Source: Marisa cornuarietis
Taxonomy: Eukaryota > Mollusca > Gastropoda > Architaenioglossa > Ampullariidae
Direction of reading: 5' to 3'
Length of the DNA stretch: 64,000 nt
NCBI GenBank assembly: GCA_004794655.1
Contig: SMMW01000003.1
Span: 18,494,501-18,558,500, forward strand
In this document: one piece after another, positions 50,401-60,445 of the stretch
Layout of the letters: every line of letters begins with the position of its first letter
Position numbering within the stretch: the first letter of the stretch is position 1
The notes under the pieces: generated by a model
Databases searched by the model: none
What the model was told of the DNA's origin: nothing
Seen by the model: only the letters and a program-made list of their open reading frames with translations
Position numbers and translations under genes: made by a program

Positions 50401-53400
50401 CTCTGAATGGTGAGTTTGATGCTCATGGTTTATTTTCATAATTTCACCAGATAAAAGATTTGAACTACTTTGTTCAGTTGTGGAAAATCCTTTTTATTTA
50501 CAGTATAATGTGCATCCACTTTATTTCATTTTAAATTCGTGCAAATCGCAACTACATCCACATTACATCATCATCTTAACAGCAGTTTATTAGATGATTT
50601 AGGTCAATAGTTTTCTATGTTTTAGAAATGTACATGCATTTTTAATGTTAGTTTGTTAAAGATACATGTCAGAGCTATTGAGGCCCTACCACTCTAGTCA
50701 GTTGCATATATCATTTGTGTTGTCCTTTCTGAGCCACAAGTGAGACAAGAAATTTGGTAAATGCTGTTTATCCTTCTCTGGTTCTGTTTACAATTCTCTG
50801 CCCCTTTCTCTTCAGACTGTGTCTGCATTCGAAGCTTACAAGTCTGGCCTCAATACCCAGCCCTTCAAGAAATACTTTTCACAATCCAGCAAGCTCTTGC
50901 ACTCACTCAGCTCCTCATCATCTTGTTTGCATGCACTTCCTTCATGTTTGCCACATTGTCTTCCACATTGTTATCACCTTAGCCAACGCCTCCCAAATAC
51001 AAGTACTGGTCATGGGGCTGACTGACTGCACTTTCTTCATGTTTGCCACATTGTCTTCCATCTTGCATGTTTCTTTTGTTTCTTCATTGCGTGGTTAACT
51101 GTTCATTTGTAGTCTTTTTATGCAGTGCATTGAGCTCACCTCAAAGGGAAATGTGCTCTATGAATTCAATTATTATCTTTTTTAATTTATTATCTTTTTT
51201 AATTTATTATCATTTTTAATTTCTTGCTTTGTGAAGCAGTGGTGAGGGTTTTGGTGATGTTTTGAGTGAAACACACTCACCCCTCCCTTTTTTCCTTTTG
51301 CTTGGGATAGCTTCTTAAATTGCATCATTGTAGAACTTTGTGCTGTGTAGCTGAAGTATGTCACAATTTCTTCTTGTGCATAGTAATTTTTTTTTTTTTT
51401 TGAGCTACTGGTAACATCTTAAAATGGAGAAAATAATCATGAAAAAGTAAACTTGCTTCAGAGGTTAGATACACCATCCAAACATAGACTGCCACTTTTT
51501 CCTAAACAAAAGTAATATTCTTTCCAAACTTGGTGGCTGTCACGTGCACTCTACGGTGACTTTCAGACAAGATCATAACATCACAACAGTTAAATTTAAA
51601 GATAAATATAATTTGGAAGAAATAAAAATTAATTAACAAAAAACTGAAAATCTAAAATTCAAGGCAAACACCCAAACCAAGTTCTCTTTCCAGTCAGGAA
51701 TCCGATATTTTCATTCACAGTTCCATCTCCAGTCAAGAGTTCAATGTTTTTTTACTTCTGAAGGCGCAGTCCTCTGCAAAACAAGTCTCTCCAGAAGAAA
51801 ACAAAACACAAACCACACACAACAGTTTCTGGTCCTGGCATTATCCTTTCTGAAGCTAGGTACATTCCAATCCCGACAGCCCGACAAGCAGTAGATAGCC
51901 AGAAGAACGAATAAAACAAACCCCAAAACACCTAGACAGAAAATAACCATCTTTAACAAGCGGTATATCAATTTCTAAAACATATCACCCCCCACCCCCC
52001 CAACAATAACATGCCTTCAGCTATTTATCTCATGCAAAAAATATATATATATATATAATCACTTTCTCAAACTCCACCATTTAAATTTACAACAGTCAAA
52101 AAAATGTCAACCACCGTTTAAAGACAAAAATTGGCATAGACACACTCACCTCAACAGGTTCAATTTGACAAATTCACTCTAAAGTCTGGTCAGGACTTGT
52201 TACACAAATAAAGTCTGGTCAAGGCTTGTACTCAAAGCCTGGTCAGGACTTTCCAACACACTGAGGAGACTGTCACGTTCGGCTCCCGTCAAGGAGGAGA
52301 CCAGCACACGAATAAAATTAAAAGCACAACAAAACGCTCTCTTCATTCTTCTCTACTCTTTCAATCCCATCCTTTCAACAGCCCTTAATTAAACTATCAG
52401 CCATCTCATTACTGGCAGGCCCACATGCTGATCGCGCACCTCCCTCCTCCTTCCCCATTTCCCATCCCTTTCTCAAAAAAAAACAGCAGGTTTGTGACAG
52501 TGGCGATCAGACAAAAGGTAGACTTTTAATTAATTTTCAAACAGCACCACACATACACAAACATACCACACTTGACTTTGTTTACCAGATTTTTTAAATC
52601 TTTGTTTGGCCCAGAATATTACATCCGCAGCTATAAAATACATTTATTTCAATAGATGTAAGAAGTGTAGTATTAAATTGGTTAATGTTATCTAGAGACA
52701 TGCTAATGTCGTGGCAAAGCCAGTGTAATCCTTGATGCGTCTGTCTACAGGGTGATACAGATAAGGATGATTGTATTTAGAATACATTGATTTTCATTTG
52801 CACCACCACATAATCTTTCCAGTTATTACATTGGCACAGACTGAAATTATGTTTTATTAACATTTCAGTCCCATTCCTTTGGAGTCATTAGGAGAAGTAT
52901 GTGATCTGTTTGCTTCAAGGGAAATTTCTGTGCCTGTCGTGCGAAAGGTATCCTTTTGTCTTTGTCATTTATTAGAATGTTGCCTTTAGAAATATGCATT
53001 TTTAGCTCAGCTATTTATTATTAATTCTATTGCAGTGATTTCTTATCAGTAATAATTATTTCAGCTGTGAATAAGGCATAGTGATCGCACCAGTCCTCAA
53101 TATTGACAGTTATCTGTCCTTTTAGACTTTATCCCATCCATTTAGATGACAGTGAAACAATAAGGTGTATTATTGATGATATCAGCAGTCACCCTTTTCT
53201 TAAAATTCTATTCACATGCTGAAGAAAAGTTTTACATGTTTTCAAACATCTGATTACAAATTGTCTCATCAAGAATTGAATCCTAGGTAAAGCTGTTCAG
53301 CACATCAACTACTTTGCATTTTTCAGCTCTTTTAACAGCTTCAAGTCATGCATGTACACACCGGAAAGAGACTCTTTTATTTGCTGTCATGGGTTTATTT

Positions 53401-56400
53401 ATGTGAGGACAATTTTCTTGCATGCATGTGGTCAAAATACATTAGAAATGCTTGCCAAATGTCACCATTTATTAAATGCTTGCCATTTGCCACGACATGT
53501 AAAAGTCTCAATCTGTACAGCAGACAGTTTATATAGGCTCACCAGCTGTCAGAGTCATGAGCAAGCAGTCTTGCCTGATTTCATTATATTATGTCTAGAC
53601 TGCAAGTATGATTAAATTGTCATGGTTGTGAAAAAGGCTGATTGTTGTAGTCATACACAAAGCAGTCTGCCTCGTGAGATTTGTGACTATCAAAGCTCCA
53701 GTATGAACAAGTACTGTCCAGCCAGAGTTACTGATGTCTGTCACATGCTCATAGCCTGAGAGATATCTCACTTGACCTTCTGCCAATTCTGCTTTAAAGT
53801 TGTATTTCCGATGAGGGCGGTCCGGTGGTGCAACGGTTAGCGCCTGTCACCAATACAGTGAAGGTTGGCTGTCCTGGGTTCAGTTCTCGTCTCAGGCATG
53901 CTGTTCTTTCTCTGCATGTGGCATCTGTTTACAGGGCTGGCTGCCTTGCCGTGATATAGCCTTAGTTGCTGGTTGGCGTAAAACACCAATTTAAAAAAAA
54001 AAGTGTTTCCGATGATTGCAAGGATGCCAACTGTATGCAGTTAGCAACACTTTGATAGTGTGTCTCATAGTCTCCAAACAGTACACCTTTTCAGCCAGTC
54101 TTATGTTTTTTGTGACTCAGGTAAAAGTTTGTACTCAGGCCAACAGTCTCACAACCTAGTCTTGATGTTTTCTCTAGAACACCTTTATTAATGGAGTGTG
54201 TGTCCATCACAGAGTCCTAGGTCAGGGAGATCATCATAAATGCTCCAAAGAAATCCTCCTCTCTCTCGCCCTGATTGTGACTCATCTCTGCATGAGTGAA
54301 TGACAAATGCTTGCAACATGGATCACATCTCCTTACTGTCAGTGATGAATCTGTAGACTGCGTTTGATACACTTGTCATGACATTCTTCTCCAGCACCTT
54401 TCGTGTTATGTACAGTGTCTAGCACTGTTTTGAAATGGTTCTAGTCTTACCCGGCTGATCACACCCAGTCTGTGGCACCACATCTTTCCCAATTCCTTTA
54501 AAGTATGAGGTGCCTCAAGGCTCTGTTCTTGTGCCTCTCTGTACATGCAACCACTTGGTTCCATCATCCACCACTTTGGCCAAAGTATCTCATGCACAAT
54601 GATGATACACAATTGCTAGCCTCTGACCTCCCTTCCAGCTCCAGCTGGTCTTCACTACCACACGGCACACAGTGGACTCTGTAACATCGTGGATGTCAAC
54701 CAACAAATTGAAAATGAATGACCACAAAACTAATGACCTTCTAAAAACCTCTGCAAATAAACTGAAATGTGTGCCATCCTCTACTACTGCCTTTACTTAT
54801 CTGGGGTAAACATCGCTGTCTCCCAGACTGTCAGGAATCTTGGTGTTTTCATCAACACATTATCTCTTGAATCTCACATCAGCGCAGTCTCAAGTCCATC
54901 AGGATCAGTCACAACTGACCCTTCCTGTCATTTTCTACCACCAAGATGTTCATGTTTGGTTTTGTGTTGTCCCAGCTGGATTAATGCAACTCTCTACTTA
55001 CTGGCCTCCCTTACTCAGACAATCCCTGACTGCCTACTGGACAAACTTAAAAGAGTTCAGAATAATTCTGCTCGTATTGTCTTCACTTAGTGAAAAGCAG
55101 ACCATGCTATGCCCCTCCTCTGTGAGCTTCGCTGGCTGCCAGTCCAAGCTGGCCTCTGTGCTACCATTGTCTTCGCAGCCTTGTTTGAGCTACTGATGCC
55201 TTGCCAAACGAATCAGTCTCTTCAATCTGGATGCTGCCCTCCTCTCTGTGCCTCACTGTTTGAAATTTTCTGCCCATTTCTCTTCAAATTGTGTCTATAT
55301 TCAAAGCCTTCAAAAACTGCCTAAAAACCTATCTCTTACATAATCTAGAGTACTGTTCTGCTCTCTCCTCAGTTCATCATGGTTTCATTTGTCTGCTTAT
55401 GCTGATGTTTCTTAATGGTTGACTGTCGGTCCGTTTCCAGTCTTCATTTACAGTGCTTTGAGCTCACATCCATGCTGTACAAAATCATCACCATCATCCT
55501 GCTAAACAGCATTCAAATGGTAAAGTTGAACAAACTTCTTGTTAAAAATAAACTTTCTCCATCAGTAAATACAAGGCCATTTCCTTAACAAACTTTACAG
55601 GCAGTTAGAGAAATAAAACAAATTCCACAAAGAAAACACACACACAAAACTGATGTTTACATGCATTTACTATTTTTACAAAACTGCACATTCCCCTTAC
55701 TTTCTCCAAGCAGACATCATACTTTTACCTCATGTGTTCACACACTGCCCGACTCCCTTTCTTTCCACGTGCACTCATGGCACACCAAAACGGTGACAGC
55801 AACTCAGTCTGTGACACAAGGGATATGTTCTTGAATTTATGAGAGATATTTTTTAATCTATGTATTATTTACTGTTATTATCTTGTACTTATGATAGATG
55901 TTTTGTAATCTATTTATTATTTACTGTTATTTTGTTGGGTAGCTGCTGTCAGTCCTGTTCATAAATCCACAACTTGGAGTGACGGAGATTATAGACAAAG
56001 AATGCTGGCGCCTGATCAAGGACAGAAGTGTTATTGAGAAGACTATCACTGAGGTTTTGGATACAGAACCAGCAGTGGTAAGGAAACATTCAAAACATTT
56101 TTCCAGCTACCATTATGCATCTCTACTGTAACACATTCATGTTTATAGCCTTTGAAACAAAAGCAGCTGCATCCAGTTACACAATATAATGTTTAAAGTA
56201 TGCTGCTTCTTAAAACACAAACAATATGAAAATGTTGCAATATGAAATTTTAAAAATATGTTGTTGCTACTACTTCATTTTCAGTTGAAGAAGCTGCGAA
56301 AACAAAAAGGCAAAAGTTTTGATGCTATCATGGGTCCAGTACAGAAGAAACTGGACAACCGGGCAGATTTTCAGACTGTCGTTGAAGTACTTCAGGACAT

Positions 56401-56425
56401 TTTGGATAAGCGTGGTGGAATTTGA
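41338..56425 (+). CDS. GATB: Glutamyl-tRNA(Gln) amidotransferase subunit B, mitochondrial, complete, 12 coding exons, 548 aa
   Basis: With GatA and GatC it converts misacylated Glu-tRNA(Gln) to Gln-tRNA(Gln) in mitochondria; GatB binds the tRNA and activates the glutamate with ATP. Exons: 41338-41468, 41768-41918, 44777-44890, 46367-46571, 48262-48384, 48799-48912, 49165-49249, 49851-50085, 50276-50409, 52869-52947, 55943-56077, 56285-56425. All are GT-AG with matching phases (1647 nt). The N-terminal 30 residues are basic and lack acidic residues, as expected for a mitochondrial presequence. Landmarks: [69 protein letters not shown] and [13 protein letters not shown]. The GatB/YqeY helical domain is in the last four exons. 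Human GATB is 557 aa. The introns carry much transposon debris. Confidence 0.97.
41768..41918 (+). CDS. GATB: GATB exon 2
   Basis: [20 protein letters not shown] through [11 protein letters not shown], the GatB N-terminal signature. Acceptor tacttacag, donor cct|gtaagt. Confidence 0.97.
42490..42870 (-). mobile_element. LINE 3' end, antisense, in GATB intron 2
   Basis: The minus strand reads a reverse-transcriptase C-terminal tail ([18 protein letters not shown]), then gttttaagcgctaagagcat and tgcgctataaaaatc, ending in (TTA)n. Same family as 16188-16455 and 44985-45655. Confidence 0.8.
43070..43765 (+). pseudogene. Decayed transglutaminase-like gene fragment in GATB intron 2
   Basis: Three broken coding stretches occur in transglutaminase order. 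First (43072-43218) is [20 protein letters not shown] then RQISNKSV, like the segment before 'GxxISTK'. Second (about 43276-43453) is [38 protein letters not shown] and [15 protein letters not shown], like the first C-terminal beta-barrel with its YYTG motif. Third, after a frame change, is [11 protein letters not shown] (about 43443-43475), like the following DYxxxL strand. Stops and frameshifts break it. No splice sites were apparent inside, so a processed copy is possible. The (TTA)n-tailed LINE end at 43873 follows. Family assignment is from memory of motifs and remains tentative. Confidence 0.4.
43873..43940 (+). mobile_element. LINE 3' terminus with (TTA)n tail
   Basis: 'gcgcattgagtcgactctgg' plus 'agttgaaaattgcgctatat' plus (TTA)n. 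Near-identical to 58181-58256, opposite in orientation to the neighbouring antisense LINE at 42490. Confidence 0.85.
44404..44653. mobile_element. MITE copy 1, 250 bp, long terminal inverted repeats
   Basis: The left end ggggctagttgcacaacatg and the reverse complement of the right end agggccagttgcatgacaca pair over about 40 bp. A second copy is at 60065-60329. It lies 120 bp before GATB exon 3. Confidence 0.85.
44777..44890 (+). CDS. GATB: GATB exon 3
   Basis: [19 protein letters not shown] then [14 protein letters not shown]. Acceptor tttttcag, donor cct|gtaaga. Confidence 0.97.
44985..45655 (-). mobile_element. LINE reverse-transcriptase C-terminus and 3' tail, antisense
   Basis: On the minus strand it encodes [34 protein letters not shown] and 'SFDA', the usual C-terminal segment of CR1/L2-like reverse transcriptases, then the gagcatactctttggaagc tail and (TTA)n. 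It lies in GATB intron 3. Confidence 0.85.
46367..46571 (+). CDS. GATB: GATB exon 4
   Basis: [16 protein letters not shown] through [14 protein letters not shown] and SLIDLNRA. 'GYQITQ' and 'DLNRAG' are GatB hallmarks. Acceptor caaacag, donor gcag|gtattg. Confidence 0.97.
47252..47317 (+). mobile_element. Diverged LINE/SINE 3' terminus with (TTA)n tail
   Basis: 'cagcgcaatgagtccgcctt...gctgtgctttataaattctc' plus (TTA)n, related to the 43873 tail. It abuts the 5'-truncated LINE at 47318. Confidence 0.65.
47318..48180 (+). mobile_element. 5'-truncated LINE fragment, split by a hAT MITE
   Basis: [35 protein letters not shown] and TFGVPQ are the RT finger/palm segment; broken frames near 47610-47700 resemble DTQLY and KSWM-LRLNDKT. 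The reading resumes after the MITE as [19 protein letters not shown]. Sense orientation in GATB intron 4. The right boundary is approximate. Confidence 0.78.
47736..47933. mobile_element. hAT-type MITE, 182 bp, with 8-bp target-site duplication
   Basis: The element 47744-47925 has ends CAGGTGTGCCCAACCT and, reversed, CAGTGGTGCCCAACCT (14/16). It is flanked by ctctgctg (47736-47743) and ctctactg (47926-47933). Inserted into the already truncated LINE. Confidence 0.9.
48262..48384 (+). CDS. GATB: GATB exon 5
   Basis: [20 protein letters not shown] then [20 protein letters not shown]. Donor catg|gtctgt. Confidence 0.96.
48799..48912 (+). CDS. GATB: GATB exon 6
   Basis: [20 protein letters not shown] then [17 protein letters not shown], the catalytic-cradle metal/ATP-site region. 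Donor atag|gtgagc. Confidence 0.97.
49165..49249 (+). CDS. GATB: GATB exon 7
   Basis: [20 protein letters not shown] then RSFDAQT. Acceptor gcctttcag, donor ag|gtaagt. Confidence 0.96.
49851..50085 (+). CDS. GATB: GATB exon 8
   Basis: [20 protein letters not shown] through [17 protein letters not shown]. Acceptor gtattttcag, donor ctg|gtatgt. Confidence 0.97.
50276..50409 (+). CDS. GATB: GATB exon 9
   Basis: [13 protein letters not shown] through [11 protein letters not shown]. The acceptor aaacag at 50275 was chosen over cacag at 50252 because it keeps frame with exon 8. Donor aatg|gtgagt. Confidence 0.88.
50754..51180 (+). mobile_element. LINE 3' fragment
   Basis: Low-identity relative of the 3' parts of 14340-15620 and 55250-55500 ('ctctgcccctttctcttcag', 'ttcatgtttgccacattgtc', 'cagtgcattgagctcacctc'). 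Sense strand in GATB intron 9. Confidence 0.65.
51380..52868 (+). other. GATB intron 9, anonymous insertion-like segment
   Basis: A-rich and C-rich plus strand with poly-T at 51388, a (TA)n at 52038-52059 and three about 32-bp tandem copies of 'aaagtctggtcaggacttgt' (52179-52252). Possibly an old transposon; no ends or coding motifs identified. Confidence 0.4.
52869..52947 (+). CDS. GATB: GATB exon 10
   Basis: [19 protein letters not shown] then SVPVVRK; 'SAxxVxxVF' region of the GatB/YqeY domain. Acceptor catttcag, donor aag|gtatcc. Confidence 0.9.
53805..54015 (+). mobile_element. tRNA-derived SINE with target-site duplication
   Basis: The SINE is 53815-54005. The head ggtggtgcaacggttagcgc resembles RNA polymerase III box A, and gggttcagttctcgt resembles box B. 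It ends in a poly-A run and is flanked by a perfect 10-bp duplication tttccgatga (53805-53814 and 54006-54015). In GATB intron 10. Confidence 0.9.
54340..55500 (+). mobile_element. Decayed LINE, reverse-transcriptase C-terminal half
   Basis: Broken frames: VPQGSVL-like near 54510, '[10 protein letters not shown]' near 54555, [11 protein letters not shown] near 54815, [18 protein letters not shown] near 55040 and 'LRWLPVQ' near 55125. Same family and orientation as the element in FHOD intron 8; ends at cagtgctttgagctcacatc. Confidence 0.8.
55943..56077 (+). CDS. GATB: GATB exon 11
   Basis: [20 protein letters not shown] then [19 protein letters not shown]. Acceptor gttgggtag, donor gtg|gtaagg. 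Confidence 0.88.
56285..56425 (+). CDS. GATB: GATB exon 12 and stop
   Basis: [20 protein letters not shown] then [19 protein letters not shown]. It matches the 'AINKLIGxVMK' end of GatB. Acceptor ttttcag. Confidence 0.93.
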   Translation: MKKLRKQKGKSFDAIMGPVQKKLDNRADFQTVVEVLQDILDKRGGI

Positions 56426-56830
56426 GACTACTTTTGTATGCGGTCTGGTAATTAAATGGAAACATGACCTACATGTGTAATAATGGACTCCTTGAAGAAA
56501 TATTTATTTTGATCATGGTATGATATGATGAAATTGGTCTTGCTAAGCCGTTTGCAAAAGTGTGTTGTGCACAAGAACACTGTCGTTTATGAATCTGAGT
56601 GCTGACAAGAATAAAAACACGTTATAACATCACGTGTTCATGTTCACAGTTTCACTGCAGCAAGTCATTAAGGGCTAAATGACACAAATGAGGGCATCAG
56701 TTTGTGAGAAATTGTGTGGCTATAGCATCCTTGTATTTTAGGAAAGGGCTTGTGAATAAATGTAGATGTTGGAGAGAAAGAGTACACGCTGCAACGTGTA
56801 AATAAATACCAGCGTTTTTTGAAAATTATA
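56426..56830 (+). terminator. GATB: GATB 3' UTR with poly(A) signals
   Basis: AATAAA at 56610-56615, 56755-56760 and 56801-56806. Confidence 0.65.
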
Positions 56831-57278
56831 CTGCAGGACATGTAAACATTGTAGAATCTCTTCCTTTTGTTTGGAATGAGTTCTCTCCCCTCCTCTTCTC
56901 GTTTTCGTGACCACCGTTTTGTGACACGGACTTTAGTTTCTTTATACCCTAAGAGTCTTGCAGTTATTATTTCACTTACTGAATGTCAAAACTTTTGATA
57001 GTTGTGCTGAATATTGATAGTTTCTGTCTGTAAGGCCGTCTTGCTGATTACCATGGAAATCGACAAGAAAATAGCGTCCTCAGCCGGCACATCAATCTTT
57101 GTGTGAAACCCCAGTTATTGGCGAGCTTGTGTTTTGACGCTAGTCTAGGACAGAAGTGAACCAGCGTTCCCACTGAAAGCAAGAGTTATTATCACAGCGC
57201 TTTATCTCAATAATCGAAACACGAAAAAGAATCCTGAAGCACTGCGGCCAGCTAACGCGTTTCTGTCCTTTGGGAAAC
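56831..57278 (+). promoter_or_regulatory. Intergenic/promoter region upstream of the 57279 gene
   Basis: Sequence between the GATB poly(A) sites and the next start codon. No TATA box is evident. Nothing else recognised. Confidence 0.35.
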
Positions 57279-57359
57279 ATGGGGGTTAATGACGTAACGA
57301 CTGTCCGTGCTCCTTCAGCCTCCAATGCTCCTACCCAATCTTTTTCCGTTGAAGAAGAT
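57279..57359 (+). CDS. First coding exon of an unrecognised gene
   Basis: ATG in a strong context (gaaacATGG) opens 27 codons, MGVNDVTTVRAPSASNAPTQ then SFSVEED, ending at gat|gtaagt in phase 0. Ser/Thr/Ala-rich and probably disordered. It joins the exon at 59296 in frame. The product is not recognised, and the 3' part may lie beyond the window. Confidence 0.6.
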
Positions 57360-59295
57360 GTAAGTAGAATTTGCAGTGGTGCGTAAATAAATCAGCAGCG
57401 AGAAAACGTCCCAGGACGTCAAGTGATGGTGGTCACAGCGGCGCTATGCACGCATGTCGTGAGGTTAGCGATATTGAGGAGACGGTGTGACGTGTGTGTC
57501 TGCTGTAGTCATCAACGTACTCGTCAAAACAACGCACATCCGAAATCGAACGTGACAAGTTTTTGGGAAGGCAAGCATAGAAAGTGCGCGCACTAATAAT
57601 AATGTGCATTCATATATTATCTTCTCCACTTCCATCACTGCACCTTTGACAATTCATCATCTCCCAACCGCTTTGCTACATTCTGGATTCTTGATCAACG
57701 TGTATCAGCAGGGTGGACTGAAACCTTCTGATGTCTTGTGAACTTTCGTGCGGCATTTGTGTTGAGGCGACGGCTCTGTCGGCAATATTCTGCGTGCACG
57801 CCGGACACGGGTAACCAGTTGTCTGTTTGTCTTCGTCGTCGTCGTGTGGACGTGCATGCGTGCTCTGGGCGTCTTGAGTTGCACTCACTGTGACTGTGTC
57901 TGCTGTCATTCGTCGAATGGTTTAGCTCACAGCTGTAGACTCCGCCACACCATGACTCTCAATTGTTATCCTTTAGATGTTATGTTCATGCTTGTGTGCG
58001 GTATTTTCTTTGTCTACCTTGTATTTTTGTTTGTTGCAATGTCTCTGTATAATTGTTTGTTAATAAGTTTGGTCTTTGTTTGAACGTGCTTTTGTGTCAA
58101 TCTATTTTAAAGTTTTTTTGTTTTGTTTTTGTTTGTTTGTTTGTTTGTTGTTTTTGTTTTTGTTTTTGTTTTTGAAGGCGCATTGAGTCGACTCTGGGGT
58201 TGAAAATTGCGCTATATATAAATCTGCTTTAATAATAATAATAATAATAATAATATAATCTCTACAACAACCTGAAGTGATGACGTGAGTGTTAATCCAT
58301 TACACAACATAAACAGTACAATATGCACACATGTAAAATAGCTAGAGAGAAACTTATTTGGAAATCTATAACGAGCCAAAAGACGTCAATAACTGTACCA
58401 TATCACGTGAACAACAGGGTGTCTGGTGACCCTGTCGCCATACACCGGACAGCTGACAACAGGTCGCACATTGATGTGAGACTGTGTCAAGTGTTCCCAC
58501 CTATAGTACACTTACCGAAACTGTCTGCAACATGCTTCTGTTCCCATATGACGGTTACTTCAAGTCGACAAATACCCACATGTACTTCAAGCATGTGACT
58601 CACCGCCTGCACGTACCTCGCATGCATCGTGCACGGAATATTAGAAACTGGTGACATATGGCTCACATGAATATAGCATACATCATTTAAGTCTAGAAGC
58701 TTTGTTGTGGGTTATCAGTGAATCGCTGAAGTACCTAATAACAGAAAACTATACTGACTCACTTCTCTACGCACTACGTACATGCAACTCGCTTTCTGCG
58801 GAAAAAGTCAGGGTGGTGGCAGTCAGCTATAGGTTATCAGGATCAACAAATGCACAGCATTCGAGGCTCACGCAGCATAAGGTACAGAGCGCCAGCTAGA
58901 ATGGTGTCACCTGTTAAGGGAAACAGGCTACCTAACTAGGTGTAGTAGCATCACTTAAATCCCACCTGTTCTAGCCGTAGCAATATCACTTATAGGGACA
59001 ACTAGATGCAACATAATCCCCTCTTGTATCCCATTTACAATGAACAATGTTATTACAAGTTTTAAAATGTCCATTCTCTCCTGAAAGTGCAAAAATATAT
59101 AACTCATTTTGTTATGAATTTATAACTTGTGTTTTAATCGATAAGCTCCTGATATGATGCTTATCTCGTTACTCCTCCCCAATAACTGATGAAGTGGAAA
59201 TTGTACTTCTATGTAAGAAGGCATCGTCCTCATTTCTATTACAAAAGCAGCAGTGTCCTTCATCGTAACAAGTGATTGAGAATATTTCCCTTCAG
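57360..59295 (+). other. Intron 1 of the unrecognised gene
   Basis: Holds (TTTG)n/(TTTTTG)n low-complexity at 58110-58176 and the LINE tail at 58181-58256. Otherwise nothing recognised. Confidence 0.5.
58181..58256 (+). mobile_element. LINE 3' terminus with (AAT)n tail
   Basis: 'gcgcattgagtcgactctgg' plus 'ggttgaaaattgcgctatat' plus (AAT)n, almost identical to 43873-43940. The unrelated upstream sequences show that only the 3' end is shared. Confidence 0.85.
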
Positions 59296-59356
59296 CCAGC
59301 GCCAGAAACCATCAGTGCGAGAGTCTCACAAGACCGCGTCGTCAACCCGCGCACAG
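59296..59356 (+). CDS. Second exon of the unrecognised gene
   Basis: Acceptor atttcccttcag, then PAPETISARVSQDRVVNPRT in phase 0, donor acag|gtacag leaving phase 1. The coding look is good, and the pairing with 57279-57359 by phase supports one gene. No third exon was identified to the right. Confidence 0.55.
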
Positions 59357-59834
59357 GTACAGCACGTGTGACCTTTACATCTCTACGGGCGAGAGTGGTG
59401 ATAGATCTTTTTCCTCCTGTCTGCGGATCGTTCTCACGTCTCTCTCTCTCTCTACCACTTTGCGCACACCACTAGATGAGCATTATGTCCTGCACAAACT
59501 AAAATTGTTATTGTCTTAACCGAACAAACTGCCTGACCTCGTATTCATGGACATCAGCTGGGATGAAAATTGCCCGAACTTGGTCAGGAAAACTAACATA
59601 AACAGAAATTCCTAAACTGTTGGCTGGAGAATAATCGAACGTCTGATGTGAATTTTCAAAAGTGCAGAGAGTGTACAGCACATATGGACGAGCGTCTAGG
59701 TGTGATGTAGTCTTGTAGAGAATAGACAACTATTAATACACAGACCTCCGTGAATACCATCAGATATTCATTTGCGCTTAGCCCCATGTATATGCAGACT
59801 ACACCTAGTCGTTCAGAAATACCTGGACAAACAC

Positions 59835-59970
59835 TTTAAGCTTCAACGTCCTCAACGAGATGTCTGCAGCCGCTCAGAAAAGTGAGGTTCACCCCAACAA
59901 TTTCCATCCCGGGAGTTTTGCCTGACAGTTGTAGGGTGCCCGTGCGACGGACAGTGCTCGAGATCCTAAC
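59835..59970 (-). CDS. Possible terminal exon on the minus strand, unrecognised
   Basis: Minus strand: acceptor tattgttag, then a frame with TVRRTGTLQLSGKTPGMEIV, NLTFLSGCRHLVEDVEA and TAA. Reasonable coding texture but no family match and no supported upstream exon. Confidence 0.25.
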
Positions 59971-60064
59971 AATACAAAATAGTGTAAAGCTGTTAATCAC
60001 CGGTGTCCAGGTCTGGCATGTTTTAAAGTATTCCAACAAACAGCGCCCGTGGTGACCGGCCTCT

Positions 60065-60329
60065 GGGGCCAGTTGCACAACACGTTTCTAAATCTTAAAA
60101 CTGTTCTAAAGAAGCAAAATCTCTTCTTAGCCATTTTGATGCATTGCAGAAAAACATACAAAAAACTTGTACTAACAGGACGGAAGGTCAGACTTAAACA
60201 ACTTTATCTTACTTAATGCAGTTTTAGTTTTAAAACTTCAAAAATTGTGGTGTGCACTTTAAACTAATTATCTAAATAGAGTTAAGGCCTAAAAGTATTT
60301 AAAATTAGAAATGTTGTGCAACTGGCCCC
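60065..60329. mobile_element. MITE copy 2, 265 bp
   Basis: The left end ggggccagttgcacaacacg and, reversed, the right end aggggccagttgcacaacat pair over about 40 bp; same family as 44404-44653. No clear target duplication. Confidence 0.88.
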
Positions 60330-60445
60330 TGATGCGCAAGAGAGCGTTGATCACGCCACTATCTACCTCTTGTACCCAGTCACCGGCCCAATGAACAAAA
60401 ATTTTAACAGAAAGTGAAATGTTCACAATCATGAGTCCCCCAAGA

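Noticed and set aside
51470..52510. LTR retrotransposon suggested by tgtcac... motifs
   Set aside because: No paired long direct repeats, primer-binding site or protease/RT motifs could be found.
53815..53890. Functional tRNA gene
   Set aside because: Box A/B-like sequence sits in a SINE with poly-A tail and target-site duplication, and no cloverleaf with a proper acceptor stem was apparent.
57676..57909. Minus-strand frame with YPCPACTQNIAD, reminiscent of zinc-ribbon starts of some LINE proteins
   Set aside because: Too short a match, the rest is not zinc-finger-like, and the nearby LINE tail is on the opposite strand.
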